Position numbers and translations under genes: made by a program. DNA of 16,298 nt. Source: CAYVBJ01 sp964415185 (lineage in GTDB: Bacteria; Bacteroidota; Rhodothermia; Balneolales; Balneolaceae). Each line of letters begins with the position of its first letter. The stretch's first letter is position 1. The DNA lies in assembly GCA_964415185.1 (NCBI GenBank), contig CAYPZI010000058.1:1-16298 (forward strand), in the 5' to 3' direction. Shown piece after piece: positions 1 to 7,058 of the stretch. The notes beneath the pieces were generated by a model, which worked only from the letters and a program-made list of their open reading frames with translations, made no database searches and had not been told where the DNA came from.

Positions 1-35
1 AGGGTGAGAGATCAAACCAGGGACTTTGCATGAAT

Positions 36-178
36 GAGTCATCCGTCAAGGGCCGGACACGGTCGGATGAATGGATGTGAGATTGAACAGGAGACGCAGC
101 AAAATCATCTCGGAGTCATCCGATGACTGAGGGCTTGGAAGTGGTACCTGTTTGGATTGCTCGAGTTACCGGATGACT
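36..178. repeat. Nine-base motif AGTCATCCG, three copies in the non-coding left edge
   Basis: The first 200 bases contain no convincing gene. The sequence AGTCATCCG occurs directly at 37-45 and 114-122, and inverted (CGGATGACT) at 170-178. The first two copies extend to the ten-base GAGTCATCCG. Around them are two perfect small hairpins: TCATCCG (39-45) pairs with CGGATGA (64-70) over an 18-nt loop, and AGTCAT (114-119) pairs with ATGACT (123-128) over a CCG loop. The block lies just downstream of the ZIP gene stop. It could be an interspersed repeat, regulatory sites of an off-window gene, or a 3' structure of the minus-strand transcript. No T-run follows either hairpin, so it is not called a terminator. 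Confidence 0.5.
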
Positions 179-200
179 GTTCTGGTGTACATCTAAGTCC

Positions 201-941
201 TTACAACACCAAATACTGAAAAACAAGCATTGCAATCATCGAAAGGACGATAGTCGTTCCTGTGAGGGCCGGAGTAGTATCTTTCAAAGCATCCGGTACC
301 AGTTCTGTGACAACCATCCAGATCATTGCTCCGGCTGCAAAGCCGAAGCCTGCCGGGAGGAAATTTTCAAAAATTTCAACAAAAAGAAAAGCGGGTACGG
401 CCATCAATGGCTGTGGCAGGCTGGTAAAAATACTCCACATGCCTGCTTCTAAGGGTGATGTTCCGCGTGGGATCAAAACAAGACAAATGGCAAGACCTTC
501 CGGTACATTGTGAAGGGCGATTGCAGCCGTAATAAAGACTCCAAGGTCTTCGCCTCCTCCAAAAGATACGCCCACACCGACGCCTTCCGTAAAAGAGTGA
601 ATCGTCATAACAGCTATGATCAGCAATATTTTCCGGCCATCTGCGAGGTTCCTGCGTTCAAATTTCAAATGCCCGTGTTTGTCCAAAAACTGCTGGCTTA
701 ACTTTACAAATACCAATCCCGCAGCCATTCCGATAAAAACAAGTAGTAAATCGTAGTGGTAACCTTCATAAATGAGGCTGAAACTTGCCGCGAGCATTAA
801 TCCCGATGCTGCCGCATTTGATATGCCGAGAAACGAGCGCGAAACCTGTTTTAAAAAGAAAAAGGGAAAGGCTCCAAATCCGGTTGCAACAGCCGTGAAC
901 ATGGCGAAGAGAAAGACATCCCAGGTTGGTGATCCTGTCAT
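201..941 (-). CDS. ZIP family divalent metal transporter
   Basis: This is a 246-residue integral inner-membrane protein of the ZIP (Zn/Fe permease) family, which moves Zn2+, Fe2+ or similar divalent metals into the cytoplasm. The two signature helices are clear: HSFTEG at residues 115-120 (TM4) and HNVPEG at 144-149 (TM5). Their His and Glu residues form the binuclear metal site in known ZIPs. The rest is hydrophobic apart from a short Lys/Arg/Asp loop at about 85-103, in place of the long His-rich loop of many ZIPs. The usual Pro of the TM4 HxxPEG motif is Thr here. From memory, the TM4-TM5 stretch resembles the plant plastid-type ZIP subgroup. The ATG at 939-941 is the only start that keeps the first helix. 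The gene lies 40 bp after the phosphohexomutase and is probably co-transcribed with it. Substrate metal and direction cannot be read from the sequence. Confidence 0.9.
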   Translation of the reverse strand: MTGSPTWDVFLFAMFTAVATGFGAFPFFFLKQVSRSFLGISNAAASGLMLAASFSLIYEGYHYDLLLVFIGMAAGLVFVKLSQQFLDKHGHLKFERRNLADGRKILLIIAVMTIHSFTEGVGVGVSFGGGEDLGVFITAAIALHNVPEGLAICLVLIPRGTSPLEAGMWSIFTSLPQPLMAVPAFLFVEIFENFLPAGFGFAAGAMIWMVVTELVPDALKDTTPALTGTTIVLSMIAMLVFQYLVL

Positions 942-981
942 CGGATATAGTTATATGAAATCTTTATCCTGTAAGTTATGA

Positions 982-2403
982 TTAATCATTCAGGATTTCA
1001 GGATTTTCAACCCATTCTGATGCTTCTTCAACAAAACGTTTTGCTTTTTCAGGAGTTGGCGCTTCCGAGTAAATTCGCAAAACAGGTTCCGTGCCCGAAG
1101 GCCGTACAAGCAGCCAGGATCCGTCCTCGAATTTATGCTTGATACCATCTGTAAATTCCCACGAAACTACCTCTTCACCATCCAGATGCGTAATTTTTTT
1201 ATTGGTGCACCATTTCATCATGGCTTCTTTTTTCCTGTTTTCGGTGTGAAGGTCACTCCGGTAATAAGAATGCCGGCCAAATTCATCATATAAATCCTGG
1301 ATTAATTCACTTAGTGATTTTCCGGATTTCACTACCATTTCGGTTATAAGCAGCCCGATATAGATTCCGTCTCTTTCAGGGATATAGTCTTTTACTGCTA
1401 TACCGCCGGATTCTTCGCCTCCTACAAGTACATCACCCGTTATAATTTTTTCAGCAATGTATTTAAACCCGATCGGCGTGACTTCAATCGGCAGATCATA
1501 AGCTTTTGCCTGCTTGTTCAGCATATCGGTAGTTGAAAAAGTTTTTATTACGGACCCGGTCAATCCTTTTTCCGTGTGCAAATATTTTAAGAGTAAACTC
1601 AAAATCCGGTGAGAATCCACATAGTTGCCGTTTTCATCGAACATGGCGATGCGGTCAGCATCCCCGTCATTTGCAATACCGATACTGCATTTGTTATCTG
1701 AAAGGAACGGCACAAAACCGGCAAGGTTTTTTTCAATCGGCTCAGGCGGTATCCCGTTAAACCCCGGATTAGAAGTGCCGTGAATTTCGGCTACCTGATC
1801 TTCGAGTAACTGTTTCAATATGGTTTTGCCTGCGCCAAACATCGGGTCATGTCCGATCTTGATTCCGCTTTTCCTGATGAGATCAAAGTCGATTTTATTC
1901 TGCAACTGTTTCTTGTAAGAGTCAGTCATCTGGATTTCCTGAATACTGTTCTGATCCCGGTAGAACCGGAAAGATTCGACTCCAAGGTTGGGGTCAAAAA
2001 AATCAAGCCGCTGCTCAACTGATGCAATCTGTTCGGGTGTGGCAGGCCCGCCATACGGAGCCTTTATTTTGAATCCATTGTACTCGGGTGGATTGTGGCT
2101 GGCTGTGATTACGATTCCGACAGCATCGTATTTTAAAGCAGCCAGGCTCACGGCAGGAGTGGGAGTGATGCAGTCGGCAATTCGGACGGGCAGGCTCATG
2201 GCAGCAAAAACAGACGCCACATGTTCTGCAAACTGCCGGCCCAGGAACCGGGCATCATACCCGATAACAACGCCGTTTGAAGTAATCTCTTCATCAGTGA
2301 TCCACCGGGCTGTTGCCTGTGTAATAATGTTTAAATTACTGAATGTGTAATCTTTAGCTATTATGGCTCTCCAGCCGTCTGTCCCAAATTTGATTTTTGC
2401 CAT
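982..2403 (-). CDS. Phosphoglucomutase/phosphomannomutase family protein (alpha-D-phosphohexomutase)
   Basis: This 473-residue cytoplasmic enzyme interconverts 1- and 6-phosphorylated hexoses through a phosphoserine intermediate. It supplies sugar phosphates for glycogen, nucleotide sugars and envelope polysaccharides. All four family landmarks are present in order: the phosphoserine loop TASHNP with Ser102, the Mg-binding DGDAD at 246-250, the sugar-binding GGEESGG at 328-334, and the phosphate-binding RPSGTEP at 434-440. Length is normal for bacterial PMM/PGM proteins and shorter than the roughly 550-600-residue PGM2 type that acts as phosphopentomutase. The hexose preference cannot be told. 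The start follows an AT-rich leader with no Shine-Dalgarno sequence, and the N-terminal FGTDGWR fits the family. It is transcribed divergently from the porin, with the ZIP gene downstream. A link to the deoC genes about 13 kb away, as a phosphopentomutase, is possible but not supported by context. Confidence 0.93.
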   Translation of the reverse strand: MAKIKFGTDGWRAIIAKDYTFSNLNIITQATARWITDEEITSNGVVIGYDARFLGRQFAEHVASVFAAMSLPVRIADCITPTPAVSLAALKYDAVGIVITASHNPPEYNGFKIKAPYGGPATPEQIASVEQRLDFFDPNLGVESFRFYRDQNSIQEIQMTDSYKKQLQNKIDFDLIRKSGIKIGHDPMFGAGKTILKQLLEDQVAEIHGTSNPGFNGIPPEPIEKNLAGFVPFLSDNKCSIGIANDGDADRIAMFDENGNYVDSHRILSLLLKYLHTEKGLTGSVIKTFSTTDMLNKQAKAYDLPIEVTPIGFKYIAEKIITGDVLVGGEESGGIAVKDYIPERDGIYIGLLITEMVVKSGKSLSELIQDLYDEFGRHSYYRSDLHTENRKKEAMMKWCTNKKITHLDGEEVVSWEFTDGIKHKFEDGSWLLVRPSGTEPVLRIYSEAPTPEKAKRFVEEASEWVENPEILND

Positions 2404-2494
2404 TTTAAATTTTTTTTCCAGGTGTTATATTCCAAAAAGATAAGAGACCTTATTTACAAAGAAAACTGTTGTCAGAAGAAACTTTTTTTCAAGT

Positions 2495-2535
2495 TAATTA
2501 ATTGCTACATATATTCTTACCGATCTAATTAATTG
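2495..2535. promoter_or_regulatory. Direct repeat TAATTAATTG x2 in the divergent promoter region
   Basis: TAATTAATTG occurs at 2495-2504 and again at 2526-2535, 31 bp apart, which is about three DNA turns. Both copies lie in the 142-bp gap between the divergent phosphohexomutase and porin starts. The second copy ends 10 bp before the porin ATG. The spacing would put both on the same face of the helix, as expected for a dimeric regulator. The sequence is AT-rich, so chance is a real alternative. No clear -33/-7 or -35/-10 promoter pair could be assigned. Confidence 0.3.
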
Positions 2536-2545
2536 GGATTTAGGG

Positions 2546-3577
2546 ATGAAAAAACTGTTTGCATGCATTCTGTACCCGCTCATTATGTGTCCGATCGCAT
2601 ATGGACAGGCAGGTTCTGAAGAGGAATTACTCGATCAAAAGATTATTGATGCGACGCAGAAAGAATTTATTAATCTCGAAGTACTGCTTCAGGGAGTTGG
2701 ACTGTACTCTGTTAATGATACAGACTTTAACGGTGGCAGAACTTTTGAAACCGGACAAGCGAGATTGGGAATTAACGGAATACTGGATAAAAAATTTGAT
2801 TACCGGATTCAGCTTGGATTTACAAATGACCCGGTGCTGCTGGATGCATATCTGGGATACAAATTCAACGATAAGCTGAATATAAGGGCAGGATCTCAAA
2901 AACCTCTGGCCAGTGCCGACCAGATACCTTCGCCGGGTAAAACCGACTTTATTGACAGGGCCAGGCTTGTGGGAACTGTTTACAAACGCAGGGAAATCGG
3001 CGTTGTTCTTCATGGTGATATTGGAAGTTTCTATTACTACACCGGTTTATTTAACGGCAGCGGTGTAAGTGCAAATAAAGACAATAATTTTCTTCTGAGA
3101 AGCAGATTACAGTATGAATTTCAGTTAAATCAATCCAGGTCACTTGCTTTGGCTTTTAACAGTGCCTACAGCGAAAGCAGGGGAGAAAGCCTGAACAATA
3201 GTAATTCAATTATCCTGGATGGAGTGCGTTATTCTCTTGGCGGCGACCTGATTTACGATACGGAAGCCTGGTTTGCCAAGGCTGAATTTTTATATACCCG
3301 GTTTAATGCTTTGGATTTGCCCGGTAAGCCGGATGTCGCTGCAGCTTATGTAACACTCGGTTACCGGCCTAAAACGGATTGGGAGGTGTTAATCAGGTGG
3401 GACCAGGTTGAATTTGACGCATCCGACGACATTCCGGATAATACGCTCTTTATTCTCGGGGTAAACAGGCAAATTTCTCAGTTAATGAGTTTCCAGATAA
3501 ACCTGCTAGCTCAATTTGATGACGACCGGTTTGATGAACAGGCCGGTATAGCATTCAACCTTCAGTTTCAGCTTTGA
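2546..3577 (+). CDS. Outer-membrane porin, phosphate-selective porin O/P (OprO/OprP) type
   Basis: The 343-residue product begins with a Sec signal peptide (MKK, hydrophobic core, probable cleavage after the AYG at 18-20). A short acidic segment follows, then alternating polar/hydrophobic strands rich in Tyr, Gly and Arg that fit a 16-18-strand beta-barrel. The segment with QLGF and DAYLGYKF, then RAGSQKP and later IGVVLHGDIG and YTGLFNGSG, matches the OprO/P pattern in which the strand after the 'Y-G-F' region carries the constriction loop. The chain ends in alternating residues closing with QFQL, as expected for outer-membrane insertion although the last residue is Leu rather than Phe. Family members pass phosphate, polyphosphate or other anions, but the true substrate is unknown here. 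It is the first gene of a plus-strand pair, 59 bp before the M3 peptidase. The start is the ATG directly after TTTAGGG. Confidence 0.85.
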   Translation: MKKLFACILYPLIMCPIAYGQAGSEEELLDQKIIDATQKEFINLEVLLQGVGLYSVNDTDFNGGRTFETGQARLGINGILDKKFDYRIQLGFTNDPVLLDAYLGYKFNDKLNIRAGSQKPLASADQIPSPGKTDFIDRARLVGTVYKRREIGVVLHGDIGSFYYYTGLFNGSGVSANKDNNFLLRSRLQYEFQLNQSRSLALAFNSAYSESRGESLNNSNSIILDGVRYSLGGDLIYDTEAWFAKAEFLYTRFNALDLPGKPDVAAAYVTLGYRPKTDWEVLIRWDQVEFDASDDIPDNTLFILGVNRQISQLMSFQINLLAQFDDDRFDEQAGIAFNLQFQL

Positions 3578-3636
3578 ACAGATGTGACAGAAGCATAACT
3601 TACTTCTATCATACTTTTTCACCAGACTTCACAAAT

Positions 3637-5757
3637 ATGACCCGTTTAATATTTTATTTTCTAACCACAATCATCTTTTTTCTAATTTCTTGCAGCAATA
3701 ATACCAATATGAGCGATAACCCATTCTTGACAGAGAGCCCTTTGCCTTTCGAGGCACCCGAATTTGATAAAATAAATAATGAACATTACGTGCCGGCTTT
3801 TGAAGAAGGCATGAAGCAGGAAATTGCGGAAATTGAAGCGATTGCAAATAACCAGGAAGAACCTGATTTTGAGAACACAATTGTAGCGATGGAGAAAACC
3901 GGGAGTTTACTAAACAGGGTAAGCCAGGTTTTCTTTAATATGACTTCGGCTCACACCAATGATGAAATCCAGAAAATCCAGGCTGAAATAGCTCCCAAAC
4001 TGGCCGCTCATTCCGATGACATCTATTTAAATCCGGACTTGTTCAAAAGGGTAGAAACTCTCTATAACCGGAAGAAAGAGCTTGAACTTACATCCGGTGA
4101 GAAGAAGCTGCTCGACGACACGCACCGCGACTTTGTCCGGGCCGGGGCAAAGCTGACTGAAGAAGAACAAAAGCGGGTTCGTGAAATCAATGAACGGATG
4201 TCGGCACTTACCACTGAGTTCCAGGAAAAGCTTCTTGAAATGACAAAGGAAAGGTCGGTCATCCTGGATTCAGAATCGGATTTAAAGGGTTTAAGCAGCG
4301 ACCGGATCAGGGCTGCAAAGGAAGCCGCTGCCGAACGCGGCCACGACGGCAAGTATCTGCTTTCAATTACAAATACCACACGCCAGCCTGTTCTGGCATC
4401 ACTCGACAATCGTGAGGTCAGGGAAAAGGTCTGGAAAGCCTCAGCCTACAGGGGAGTCGGTGAAAACGGCGGAATCGATACACGCCCGCTGCTGCTTGAA
4501 ATGGTAAAACTGCGCAGTGAAAGAGCCGGCCTGCTGGGTTATGATAATTATGCATCCTATGCACTTGATCCGCAGACGGCAAAAAATCCTGGTAACGTTT
4601 TGGAAATGCTTAAAGGGATGATTGATCCGCTGAACCGGAATGTCCGCAGCGAAACTTCATTCATACGTGAAATGATGAGAAAAGACGGCATCAATGATGA
4701 AGTTCAGCCGTGGGACTGGGAGTACTATGCGGAAAAAGTAAGAAAAGAACGATTTGATATCGACGAGAACCTGGTTCGAAACTATTTTGAACTGGACAGA
4801 GTGCTAAAGGATGGCGTTTTCTATACAATGAACCGGCTTTTCGGAATTAAATTTGAAGAGAGGTTTGACCTGCCCGTGTATCATCCGGATGTGAGGGTTT
4901 TTGATGTATTTGAAGAAGATGGCTCACAAATCGGGCTTTTTTATGCCGACTTTTTTGCAAGGGATTCAAAAAGGGGAGGTGCATGGATGAGTTCTTACGT
5001 AACCCAATCGCATCTTTTGGATAAAAAGCCGGTAATTGTGAATGTTTTAAATATCCCTAAACCTGCCGAAGGCGAACCTGCCCTGATCAGTTTCAGCAAT
5101 GCCACTACAATGTTTCATGAAATGGGACATGCTGTTCACGGACTCTTTTCAGATGTGAAATATCCTTCACAAGCCGGAACCTCTGTCCCGCGCGACTATG
5201 TAGAGTTTCCCTCAACTTTCCAGGAAGACTGGGCCATTCATCCTGAGGTACTTGCCAATTATGCTGTTCACCATGAAACAGGAGAACGGATTCCCCGGGA
5301 GTTGCTGGACAAACTGATTGAAGCCCGCGAATTTAACCAGGGCTTCGATACCTATGAATACCTGGCTGCTGCACTGATTGATATGCAATGGCACCTGACG
5401 GATGATTCGGAATTGCCCGATGATGTCTCACAATTTGAAAAAGAAGCACTCGAATCGTTTGGCCTTACACATTCTGCGATACCACCCAGGTATAAGTCTC
5501 CGTACTTTGCACATGTTTTTTCGGGAGGATATTCAGCCAATTATTACTCGTACATCTGGAGTGAAATCCTGGCGGCCGATGCATTCGCATTTATGCGTGA
5601 AAACGGCGGGCTGAATCGAGAGAACGGGGAGATGATTCGGGAATACATTTTATCGCGTGGCGGCAGCGCCGACCCAATGGAGCTATACCGAAATTTCAGA
5701 AACGGTGATCCCGATGTAACGAACCTGCTTGAACGAAGGGGGCTGGCCGAAAATTAA
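3637..5757 (+). CDS. dcp: M3 family zinc metallopeptidase (peptidyl-dipeptidase Dcp type), predicted lipoprotein
   Basis: This is a 706-residue thimet-oligopeptidase-family enzyme that cuts short peptides and probably releases C-terminal dipeptides. The zinc site is complete: HEMGH at residues 494-498, with the third ligand Glu523 in DYVEFPS. The 29-residue spacing between first His and Glu is the M3 spacing. The C-terminal region with PPRYKSPYFAHVFSGGYSANYYSY is the conserved substrate-binding end of Dcp-like enzymes. An upstream in-frame TTG at 3574 overlaps the porin stop, but I chose the ATG at 3637. It begins a classic lipoprotein signal with Arg at residue 3, a Phe/Ile-rich core and lipobox LISC ending in Cys19. 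This places the enzyme on the periplasmic side of a membrane or on the cell surface, unlike cytoplasmic E. coli Dcp, and suggests a role in scavenging peptides. It may be co-transcribed with the porin. Confidence 0.92.
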   Translation: MTRLIFYFLTTIIFFLISCSNNTNMSDNPFLTESPLPFEAPEFDKINNEHYVPAFEEGMKQEIAEIEAIANNQEEPDFENTIVAMEKTGSLLNRVSQVFFNMTSAHTNDEIQKIQAEIAPKLAAHSDDIYLNPDLFKRVETLYNRKKELELTSGEKKLLDDTHRDFVRAGAKLTEEEQKRVREINERMSALTTEFQEKLLEMTKERSVILDSESDLKGLSSDRIRAAKEAAAERGHDGKYLLSITNTTRQPVLASLDNREVREKVWKASAYRGVGENGGIDTRPLLLEMVKLRSERAGLLGYDNYASYALDPQTAKNPGNVLEMLKGMIDPLNRNVRSETSFIREMMRKDGINDEVQPWDWEYYAEKVRKERFDIDENLVRNYFELDRVLKDGVFYTMNRLFGIKFEERFDLPVYHPDVRVFDVFEEDGSQIGLFYADFFARDSKRGGAWMSSYVTQSHLLDKKPVIVNVLNIPKPAEGEPALISFSNATTMFHEMGHAVHGLFSDVKYPSQAGTSVPRDYVEFPSTFQEDWAIHPEVLANYAVHHETGERIPRELLDKLIEAREFNQGFDTYEYLAAALIDMQWHLTDDSELPDDVSQFEKEALESFGLTHSAIPPRYKSPYFAHVFSGGYSANYYSYIWSEILAADAFAFMRENGGLNRENGEMIREYILSRGGSADPMELYRNFRNGDPDVTNLLERRGLAEN

Positions 5758-5768
5758 GTAGTGTATGT

Positions 5769-5953
5769 AACCGCAACGAGCGCAAAGTTACACGGAGGGT
5801 TTTTTGTAACTGTTTCGCGGTTCGAGTCAGACAATCTGACAGCACCAATCCCGATGCTTTGGGTTCAGCGTTGTGAACTAAAGATAATTCCCTTCGACGC
5901 TAACAGTCCCGACGGCTGTCGGGACGGAAAAGCACCTGGCCACGCTGTCAGGT
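5769..5953. other. Convergent junction with a string of stem-loops
   Basis: The 212-bp gap between the converging M3 peptidase and lgt genes is full of perfect dyads. AACCGC (5769-5774) pairs with GCGGTT (5817-5822), enclosing AGTTAC (5786-5791) with GTAACT (5806-5811). GTCAGA (5826-5831) pairs with TCTGAC (5835-5840) over a CAA loop. GTTCA (5863-5867) pairs with TGAAC (5874-5878). GTCCCGAC (5906-5913) pairs with GTCGGGAC (5918-5925). ACCTG (5934-5938) pairs with CAGGT (5949-5953). None is followed by a clear U-tract on either strand. The region may structure the 3' ends of both mRNAs, be a repeat relic, or encode a small RNA. Confidence 0.5.
5906..5925. repeat. Perfect 8-bp GC-rich hairpin with GGCT loop
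   Basis: GTCCCGAC at 5906-5913 is perfectly complementary to GTCGGGAC at 5918-5925, with loop GGCT. It is the most stable dyad in the gap between the M3 peptidase and lgt. It reads the same on both strands, so it could act on both converging transcripts. No T-run follows, so it is not a classical intrinsic terminator. Short cccga/tcggg palindromes of this kind often recur as REP-like elements in related genomes; that is recollection and was not checked here. Confidence 0.5.
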
Positions 5954-5969
5954 TGTTTAACACATATCT

Positions 5970-7001
5970 TTATTTTTTCATGCCCGGTGTGTTCCAGTCC
6001 ACTTTCTTTACCAGGAGCCAGACACCGAAGGCAACCAGCGGAATGCTTAACCATTGTCCCATGTTGATTGCCCAATCCGTTGCAAATTCAGCTTGCGGCA
6101 CTTTGGTGAATTCGAGCAGGAACCGCCCGGTGAAGAGGATCACGAGAAAGCTTCCGAAAATGGCGCCTTCGGGAGGGTTTTTCTTGTACTTTTGGTAGAT
6201 AATCATCAGAACGCCAATTAAAAGCAGGCAGAGAAGTGATTCGTAGAGCATGGTCGGATGCCTTGGTATTGAATCCACCCGTTCGAAAACGATTGCCCAC
6301 GGCAGCTCGGCTGCCTTACCGATAATTTCCGAATTAAAGAAATTGCCGATCCGGATAAACATACCACCGACAGCCACTCCCGGTACCACCCGGTCGGCCA
6401 GCCAGAGATAGGTCATGTTCGGTGTCCGTTTAACATATAGATACATGGCGATCAGAATAGCTATAGCTGCCCCGTGGCTGGCAAGGCCGCCCTGCCAAAT
6501 GGCCGGAATCAGCATTGGGTTTCTGAGATAATATTCAAGATCATAAAATATGACATGCCCGAGCCGGGCTCCGATCACTGTTGCTATCACAACATAGATT
6601 AATATGCGGTCCAGTTCCTCCTGCGTTCTGCCTGCATCACGGTACATCTTTCCGGTAAGCATGTATCCGAAAACAAAACCGGTGGCAAACATGATGCCGT
6701 ACCAGTAGGGCTGAACCGGGCCGACGGATGAAAAAGAGGGTGAATCAATAAAAAGAAAGGGAAGCTGTCCAATAACCAGGGAACCAACGATTACACTCAG
6801 TTGCTGCCAAACCGGGATATTGATTTCATCCGGTTTCTTTTTTTCATTTTTAAGCTGCGGCCATAACTTCCGGGATACATAATAGTAAACAGCGGCGGCC
6901 AGGATCAGCCCGTAAACTGAAACCGCAAATGGCAGACTGATTTCGGGAATTGTAAAGGCTACGGGATCGGTATTCCAGCTAATGTAATTATTCGGATTCA
7001 T
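5970..7001 (-). CDS. lgt: Prolipoprotein diacylglyceryl transferase
   Basis: Lgt is an inner-membrane enzyme that moves diacylglycerol from phosphatidylglycerol to the lipobox Cys of prelipoproteins, the first step of lipoprotein maturation. Essential residues of E. coli Lgt have clear counterparts: His176 in GGLASHG (E. coli His103), Arg217 and Asn220 in RIGNF (Arg143/Asn146), and Arg293 and Glu297 in RFLLEF (Arg239/Glu243). HPTMLYE at 248-254 matches the HPSQLYE motif. The protein has 343 residues, against about 290 in E. coli. The extra length is N-terminal: residues 12-46 look like a first 'DPxxF...YGL' entry segment, followed by a charged linker and helix (about 48-85), then a second such segment at about 87-118 with WYGIMFATGF. 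The start ATG at 6999-7001 has no Shine-Dalgarno sequence. The gene lies 57 bp after the AsmA gene and would modify the two lipoproteins encoded nearby. Confidence 0.95.
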   Translation of the reverse strand: MNPNNYISWNTDPVAFTIPEISLPFAVSVYGLILAAAVYYYVSRKLWPQLKNEKKKPDEINIPVWQQLSVIVGSLVIGQLPFLFIDSPSFSSVGPVQPYWYGIMFATGFVFGYMLTGKMYRDAGRTQEELDRILIYVVIATVIGARLGHVIFYDLEYYLRNPMLIPAIWQGGLASHGAAIAILIAMYLYVKRTPNMTYLWLADRVVPGVAVGGMFIRIGNFFNSEIIGKAAELPWAIVFERVDSIPRHPTMLYESLLCLLLIGVLMIIYQKYKKNPPEGAIFGSFLVILFTGRFLLEFTKVPQAEFATDWAINMGQWLSIPLVAFGVWLLVKKVDWNTPGMKK

Positions 7002-7058
7002 ATCATATATTTTAAAAATCAGATGCGAAATTACAAAAGCTGGAGCTCGAATGCAGGT

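Noticed and set aside
3574..3636. TTG start of the M3 peptidase overlapping the porin stop
   Set aside because: It would bury the lipoprotein signal peptide inside the protein. The ATG at 3637 gives a complete signal with a lipobox.
5817..5850. tRNA-like sequence (GGTTCGAGTC) in the convergent gap
   Set aside because: It resembles a T-loop, but the flanking bases do not form a T-stem and no acceptor or anticodon stem can be built around it.
5906..5925. Intrinsic terminator for lgt or the M3 peptidase
   Set aside because: The stem is strong, but no run of T follows on either strand, so it is listed only as a hairpin.
5761..6198. Plus-strand 145-codon open frame after the M3 peptidase
   Set aside because: Its first half reads through the stem-loop region and the second half is antisense to the well-supported 3' end of lgt. 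No domain is recognisable.
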